64,000 bases of DNA from Treponema sp. (GTDB taxonomy: Bacteria > Spirochaetota > Spirochaetia > Treponematales > Treponemataceae). The stretch lies in assembly GCA_017962965.1 (NCBI GenBank), contig JAGCUI010000026.1, forward strand, positions 62,001 through 126,000. Direction: 5' to 3'. Position 1 is the first letter of the stretch. Every line of letters begins with the position of its first letter. Below are positions 59,410 to 64,000 of this stretch, in pieces. Made by a program: the position numbers and the translations under genes. The notes beneath the pieces were generated by a model. That model ran no database searches, was not told the origin of the DNA, and was given only the letters and a program-made list of their open reading frames with translations.

Positions 59410-60900
59410 ATGCAGCAGAAATTTATAAAAATAATTAATTCGAAAACCTTTTATTTAAGCCTCATTATTTTGTGTACTGCAGTAATTTTTACCCTGCGCT
59501 TTACAATGCTTTTAAAATCCAATCACCCGTGTGGCCTAGACGGATACTATTATGCACTCCAGGCAAAATCACTTTTAGTAAACCATGCCCTTGAAAATCC
59601 GGACTATAAAACAGGCTATTATTTATGCGCCCTTACTTCTTTTTTATGCCGCAACGTAATTACAGGCTGTAAACTCTGGGCAGCCCTTGCTTCAACCCTT
59701 CTTTCTGTCTCAATTTTTATACTACTTAAGACTTTTTCTAAGAATAAAATCATTTCTTTTGCAGGTCTTTTTATTTCAGACTTTTGTTCTCCTTCCCTTG
59801 CCTCTTTTGAAATAAATTACATCAATAATCTTACAGGCCTTTTTTGTTTTTTCTTTTTTGCTTCCCTTTTTTATGCTCTTATAAATTCGTGGAAAGACTT
59901 ACCTAAAAACAAAAAAATAATATATTCAAGCCTTGCAGTTTTCTTTTTCCTTACAGCTTCCTTTTCTCACTTAGTTTCCCTTGCCTACTGTTTTATTTTT
60001 GCATGCCTTGTTTTATTAAGAAAACTCAAGCTTAAAAATCAGATTATCCTTGTTGTATTTGCAGTCTTTTGTTTTGTACTTTTATTTATATGGCAAAAAG
60101 GTCGTTTTAATTCAGTTTTTTCTTTAACACCAATCCTTCCGGTTTTTTCAAAGCCATTGATTAATATAATAAAACTCCCGGTCTGCCTTGAAATGAGCTT
60201 TTATTTTATTCTGACCTATGGGTGTGTCGTAATTTATGCCATTATAAAAAAGCATTTTGATTTATTTTTACTTTTACCTATTATTATTTTCTTTCCCTTC
60301 TGGAAGCTTGATACTGTAGACATGGGATACAGAATGTTTTTAAATGCCGTTCCATGTGCTATCTGTTTTATTTTGATTATCATTTATGAACTTACAAAAG
60401 AAAAACTCACCTCCACTCCAAAAAAGCTTTTGATAATTCCATTCGCTTTTTTAATCATCTTAAGCTTTATTTCTAAACCACATAAAATTTATATCGCTAA
60501 AAATGATCCGCCATACGAATATTATAAAAAGCTTGTTTCCAAAGTTGATTATTTACCGCAAAACTCTCTTTTAATTGCACACCTTGGGTTAAATCATGTT
60601 TATACTTATTACAACAATTTAAAAGACTGCCTTAATTACAATTGCGATTTTGAAGTACCGGATAACGAAATCTGGCGCCTTGCATATGGTGTAAATGCTG
60701 ATTATTTAAAAGAATTTTTTGGCGAATATGAAGAAGATGAGCTTGATAAATTAATTAAACCTCTTGATTCAAATTACACTTTGATTAAAGAAGAGCTCTG
60801 GCAGCGATATTTAACCTACGAAGAAGATGAAATTGTCCAGTCTCTTAATAACTGGTATAACCCTCACGAATACAGACCCGGCTTTATAAGACGAAAATAA
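59410..60900 (+). CDS. GT-C-like multi-pass membrane protein, probable glycosyltransferase
   Basis: 496 aa with about eleven transmembrane helices and a soluble C-terminal domain of about 120 residues. After the first helix comes CGLDGYYYALQAKSLL, where an acidic residue in the first extracytoplasmic loop matches the catalytic position in GT-C enzymes such as ArnT and PMT families. The sugar donor would be a lipid-linked sugar. The assignment rests on topology and this loop only. It converges with the sugar transporter genes with a one-base gap. Confidence 0.6.
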   Translation: MQQKFIKIINSKTFYLSLIILCTAVIFTLRFTMLLKSNHPCGLDGYYYALQAKSLLVNHALENPDYKTGYYLCALTSFLCRNVITGCKLWAALASTLLSVSIFILLKTFSKNKIISFAGLFISDFCSPSLASFEINYINNLTGLFCFFFFASLFYALINSWKDLPKNKKIIYSSLAVFFFLTASFSHLVSLAYCFIFACLVLLRKLKLKNQIILVVFAVFCFVLLFIWQKGRFNSVFSLTPILPVFSKPLINIIKLPVCLEMSFYFILTYGCVVIYAIIKKHFDLFLLLPIIIFFPFWKLDTVDMGYRMFLNAVPCAICFILIIIYELTKEKLTSTPKKLLIIPFAFLIILSFISKPHKIYIAKNDPPYEYYKKLVSKVDYLPQNSLLIAHLGLNHVYTYYNNLKDCLNYNCDFEVPDNEIWRLAYGVNADYLKEFFGEYEEDELDKLIKPLDSNYTLIKEELWQRYLTYEEDEIVQSLNNWYNPHEYRPGFIRRK

Positions 60901-60901
60901 A

Positions 60902-61732
60902 TCAGCCTTTTAAACCTCCGTGAGCAACCCCGTTTACAATGTATTTACGCGCAAAAATAAAAAGAAGAATCATTGGTAAAACAATAATTGTAGAAGCCGC
61001 CATCAAAAGCTCCTGGAAAGAGCCAGCCTCTGTTGTAAACACCTGAAGTCCGTATGGCAGCGTTCTTGAATGAAAGTCCGAAGTAATATACAAAGGCCAC
61101 ATAAAACTGTTCCACGAAGATAAGGCATTTAAAAGCACGATTGTAAAGATTGAAGGCTTTGCAAGAGGAACAAGGATTCTCCATAAATATTTCCAGTTAG
61201 AAGCACCGTCAATTCTTGCAGAATAATAAAGTGAATCAGAAACTGTATCAAAGAAATTTTTAAGGATGTAGGTATAAAAAATACTTGCAACAAAAGGTAA
61301 AAGCAAAGCCGGAAGCGTATTAAAAAGCTTTAATTTTACGATTGTTGTGTAATTAGTCATAATAAGCATTTCAAAAGGAATCATCATCAGGCTGATTAAG
61401 AATGAAAAAATAACTGATTTTCCCGGGAACTTTAATCTTGAAAAAGCAAAGGCTGCAAGAATACTTGTGGTTGTTGTACAGCATACAGAGCCGATCATTA
61501 CAACTACAGAGTTAAAAAAGTATCTTCCAAAGGGAGCCATGGAAAACGCTTTTTTATAATTTTCAAATGAGATGTGAGAAGGAAAAAGCTTTGGCGGAAA
61601 TACGATTACTTCCTGCATTGTTTTAAATGAGCTTAAGAACATCCACAAAAACGGGAAAATCATTACAAAAGAGCCGAAAATGAGGAAGATATAAATAAGG
61701 GTTTTAGAAATAATATCTTTATTAAACTTCAT
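60902..61732 (-). CDS. Carbohydrate ABC transporter permease, MalG type
   Basis: 276 aa with six transmembrane helices. The EAA loop SARIDGASNWKYLWRILVPL couples it to the ATPase, and the ending VNGVAHGGLKG is typical of the MalG/UgpE branch. It is the last gene of the transporter operon and its start overlaps the stop of the MalF-type gene by one base. The sugar carried is unknown. Confidence 0.93.
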   Translation of the reverse strand: MKFNKDIISKTLIYIFLIFGSFVMIFPFLWMFLSSFKTMQEVIVFPPKLFPSHISFENYKKAFSMAPFGRYFFNSVVVMIGSVCCTTTTSILAAFAFSRLKFPGKSVIFSFLISLMMIPFEMLIMTNYTTIVKLKLFNTLPALLLPFVASIFYTYILKNFFDTVSDSLYYSARIDGASNWKYLWRILVPLAKPSIFTIVLLNALSSWNSFMWPLYITSDFHSRTLPYGLQVFTTEAGSFQELLMAASTIIVLPMILLFIFARKYIVNGVAHGGLKG

Positions 61733-62640
61733 TAATTAAATCCCCTTCTCTTAAGCTGTTTTTTAAATGAAAACTGTATGAGAGTAAAAAATAAAATACA
61801 AAGGAATAAAATCACTGCTGCAGCCGCTGCAAGACCGTACTCATGAAGCTCAATCATTGCATAACGGATGTAATAAACTACAGTGTAAAGATTGTAATAA
61901 GGTCCAGGCTTTCCGTTGAACAAAGGATAAAGCTCACTGAATACCTTAAAGCACGAAATTGTATTTATTATACAAACCAAAAAGATTGTTGGAGAAAGCA
62001 AAGGAACAGTAATTCTAAAAAATATTTTTAAAGGCTTAGCCCCATCAACTCTGGCTGCCGTATAATACTGCTCGTTTATATTCTGAAGTCCCGACAAAAG
62101 AAGAATTATTGTAAAAGGTAAAAGATTCCAGATTCCAAAAATGATGAGGGAAAGTAAAGAATATTTTGAATCTACAACCCAGCCAATCGGTTCCAAGCCG
62201 AACTTTGTAAGGATAAAATTAAAAAGACCGTATTCCTTGTTGTACATAAAACGCCAGATAAGACCAACTGCAGTAACAGAGGTTACCATTGGCATAAAGA
62301 ATGCAGTCTGGAAAAATGCATAGCCTTTGAGTTTTTTATTTAAAAAATATGCACAGATTATTGCGATTACAGTATTAAAAGGAACTACAAATAAAACATA
62401 CAAAAAAGTATTACTCAAAGCCTGTTTGAATTCCTTGTCCTTAATAACTGTTTTAAAGTTTTCAAGCCCAATGCCGGTGTAATCTCCTTTTAAAAAGCCG
62501 TAGTTGTTTTTAAAAGAAACAATAAAAACATTCAGCATAGGATAAAGAGTAAAGACAATTATAAAAACCAAAAAAGGCATTAAATAAAGCCATGGTTCAG
62601 TTGAGTCAAAAACCTGTCTTTTCTTTAAGGAAAACTTCAC
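61732..62640 (-). CDS. Carbohydrate ABC transporter permease, MalF type
   Basis: 302 aa with six transmembrane helices. The EAA loop is YTAARVDGAKPLKIFFRITV, and the N-terminal PWLYLMPFLVFIIVFTLYPM is characteristic of the UgpA/MalF branch. The start overlaps the end of the ATPase gene by four bases. It should form the channel together with the MalG-type permease. Confidence 0.93.
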   Translation of the reverse strand: MKFSLKKRQVFDSTEPWLYLMPFLVFIIVFTLYPMLNVFIVSFKNNYGFLKGDYTGIGLENFKTVIKDKEFKQALSNTFLYVLFVVPFNTVIAIICAYFLNKKLKGYAFFQTAFFMPMVTSVTAVGLIWRFMYNKEYGLFNFILTKFGLEPIGWVVDSKYSLLSLIIFGIWNLLPFTIILLLSGLQNINEQYYTAARVDGAKPLKIFFRITVPLLSPTIFLVCIINTISCFKVFSELYPLFNGKPGPYYNLYTVVYYIRYAMIELHEYGLAAAAAVILFLCILFFTLIQFSFKKQLKRRGFN

Positions 62641-63701
62641 ATTAACCTCTCGCCTGTTTTAGTATTAAAGATGAATACGCCGCGTTTTTTAAGATTAAAG
62701 CGTATTTTCTGTCCGGCCCTTATCTCCTGGTCGCCGTAAACATACGCCCTCACCGTGGAGCCAAGCATCTGCATATACGCAAATTTTTCCTTGCCCATTT
62801 CCACCACGCTTTTAACGTCCGCGCTCATAAGCCCGTCTGCCCCAAAATCAAACGCTTCGGCGCGGACCGCAAGAGAATACTCCTCCGGCAAAGCGGTTTT
62901 CTTAGTTCCCGCGCATATATAACCTTTTTCTACCTTCCAGCCGTCGTTCTGGAAATCCTCACAAGTGTTTTTTAATGGGATTTCGTTTATCGGAGGATTT
63001 CCTAAAAAGTCTGCAACGAATTTGCAGGACGGATTATTATAAAGATCCTGAGAAAGGCCTGATTGTACAAAAAGACCGTCTTTCATAATAAGGATGGAAT
63101 CAGAAATAGCCATGGCTTCTTCCTGGTCGTGTGTAACGAATATTGTTGTTACCCCTGTCTCTTTCTGGATGCGTCTGATTTCTTCGCGCATTTCAAGTCG
63201 TAAACGTGCATCAAGGTTTGAAAGAGGTTCATCCATCAATAAAAGCTTTGGATTTTTAATCAAGGCACGGGCAATGGCAACTCTCTGCTGCTGACCTCCG
63301 CTAAGTTCTGCAGGATATCTTGTAACAAGGTTTTCTACATGAACTAACTTTGCAATTTCCAAAGCCTTTTCGTTTCTTATTTTTTTAGAGATTTTTTGTA
63401 CTTCCAGAGGAAAAGCAATATTTTCTAAAACTGTAAGATGAGGATAAAGGGCGTAGTTCTGGAAAACCATACCGATTCCCCTTTCATCAGGCGGAAGGTC
63501 TGTTACGTCCTTATCATCAAAAAAAATTCTGCCCTGAGTAACTTTAATAATTCCACAGAGCAGATTTAAAATAGTTGATTTACCGCAGCCAGATGGTCCT
63601 AATAAACAGATTAAATGACCATCGTTTAAGGTTGCAGTAAAATCATTTACGGCAATTGTTGAGCCGAATTTCTTTGTTATATTTTGTAAAGTAACTTTCA
63701 T
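62637..63701 (-). CDS. Carbohydrate ABC transporter ATPase, UgpC/MalK type
   Basis: 354 aa. Walker A GPSGCGKST, Q-loop VFQNYALYPH, signature ELSGGQQQR, Walker B LLMDEPLSNLD and switch FVTHDQEEA are intact. The C-terminal 120 residues form the TOBE-type regulatory domain of the MalK group (ENVFT-like ending KTGERLM). UgpC/MsmK ATPases often serve several sugar importers, but here it lies inside one operon between binding protein and permeases. The 3' half of the gene is locally richer in G and C than its surroundings. Confidence 0.95.
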   Translation of the reverse strand: MKVTLQNITKKFGSTIAVNDFTATLNDGHLICLLGPSGCGKSTILNLLCGIIKVTQGRIFFDDKDVTDLPPDERGIGMVFQNYALYPHLTVLENIAFPLEVQKISKKIRNEKALEIAKLVHVENLVTRYPAELSGGQQQRVAIARALIKNPKLLLMDEPLSNLDARLRLEMREEIRRIQKETGVTTIFVTHDQEEAMAISDSILIMKDGLFVQSGLSQDLYNNPSCKFVADFLGNPPINEIPLKNTCEDFQNDGWKVEKGYICAGTKKTALPEEYSLAVRAEAFDFGADGLMSADVKSVVEMGKEKFAYMQMLGSTVRAYVYGDQEIRAGQKIRFNLKKRGVFIFNTKTGERLM

Positions 63702-63702
63702 C

Positions 63703-64000
63703 CTATTTATTCAAGGCTGTATTACAATCTTCTATACATGCAGCAGCTGCTTCTTTACTTGTCATCTGTCCGTCTACTGTATAGTTCAAGTATTTTACAA
63801 GAATATTACGAACCTGTGCAGCACCAGTTACATTAGGGAATGAACCGGAATAGTCCATGTTTGCCTGAACGCAAGGTAAAGCTGAAGTTGCAGGAATGTT
63901 ATTGATGTAATCCTTGTAAACCTGTGTTTCTGAACATTTTCCGTAGGGAGTTAATGCAGAGTTTGCAATTGCCCATTTAGCACCGTTTTCGCCAGAAAGA
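63703..64000 (-). CDS. Extracellular sugar-binding protein, C-terminal part
   Basis: The frame is open through the window end, so only the last 98 codons are seen. LSGENGAKWAIANSALTPYG and the C-terminal TSKEAAAACIEDCNTALNK match the ends of family 1 solute-binding proteins, which deliver sugars to MalF/MalG-type permeases. The stop lies one base before the ATPase start. The order binding protein, ATPase, MalF, MalG on one strand makes a complete importer. The substrate needs the missing part. Confidence 0.85.
   Translation of the reverse strand, partial: LSGENGAKWAIANSALTPYGKCSETQVYKDYINNIPATSALPCVQANMDYSGSFPNVTGAAQVRNILVKYLNYTVDGQMTSKEAAAACIEDCNTALNK

Noticed and set aside
1-64000. CRISPR arrays, integrases, transposases or phage genes
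   Set aside because: No regularly spaced repeats and no matching protein motifs were seen in any frame examined.

Overview
The window is an AT-rich stretch of a bacterial chromosome, densely packed with housekeeping genes. Gene content suggests a spirochaete, probably a gut or rumen Treponema: LL-diaminopimelate aminotransferase, PilZ and receiver-like proteins, a Gld-type ABC system, many lipoproteins and an outer-membrane TonB receptor. This assignment is an inference from gene content only. There are no rRNA genes, CRISPR arrays, transposases or prophage genes. One tRNA-Leu(CAG) is present.

Layout. 1-3.0 kb: the 3' end of an O-acetylhomoserine sulfhydrylase gene, convergent with dapF-dapL. 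3.0-5.2 kb: nadE-carA, divergent from dapF. 5.2-10.6 kb: an accessory block (structured RNA candidate, SF1 helicase, large lipoprotein) that separates carA from carB. 10.6-17.4 kb: carB, pyrG, then a short glutamine synthetase paired with an ANTAR-domain regulator. 17.4-23.3 kb: mfd, and a cluster of a secreted protein, a receiver-like protein and a zinc-ribbon protein, followed by the tRNA. 23.3-30.7 kb: one long minus-strand gene string (PilZ, a putative HEAT-like protein, ComEC, KsgA, YggS, a membrane protein, two pseudouridine synthases, one of them interrupted by an in-frame TGA). 30.7-39.9 kb: CPBP protease, GldA/GldFG-type ABC genes, two SH3-like envelope proteins, RNase Z, a MATE transporter and a small protein. 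39.9-48.9 kb: MoxR-DUF58-membrane protein-ATP-grasp, then a DUF5718-like protein, patatin, FemX-like and pncB. 49-53.5 kb: metG and a PcrA-like helicase. 53.5-56.3 kb: a cobalamin-riboswitch-controlled lipoprotein and TonB receptor. 56.2-60.9 kb: GH3 hexosaminidase, a glycan-binding-like secreted protein, VanW and a glycosyltransferase-like membrane protein. 60.9-64 kb: a sugar ABC transporter operon (MalG, MalF, UgpC types and a partial binding protein).

Regulation is the most interesting layer. Four separate promoters (dapF, nadE-carA, carB, pyrG) each have a consensus sigma-70 promoter and a short leader. Each leader is one terminator-like hairpin plus T-run ending directly before the Shine-Dalgarno and ATG, which looks like a shared attenuation architecture over nitrogen and nucleotide genes. 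An ANTAR protein, the class of factor that suppresses leader terminators, is encoded beside glnA, but no standard tandem-hexaloop ANTAR site was found by eye. A second class of promoters places the -10 box 6-8 bases before the ATG, predicting leaderless mRNAs. The metG promoter and the promoter of the cobalamin operon appear to occupy the same DNA in opposite directions, with a perfect 14-bp palindrome beside them. The cobalamin riboswitch shows a legible L5-L13 kissing-loop pair next to the start codon it controls.
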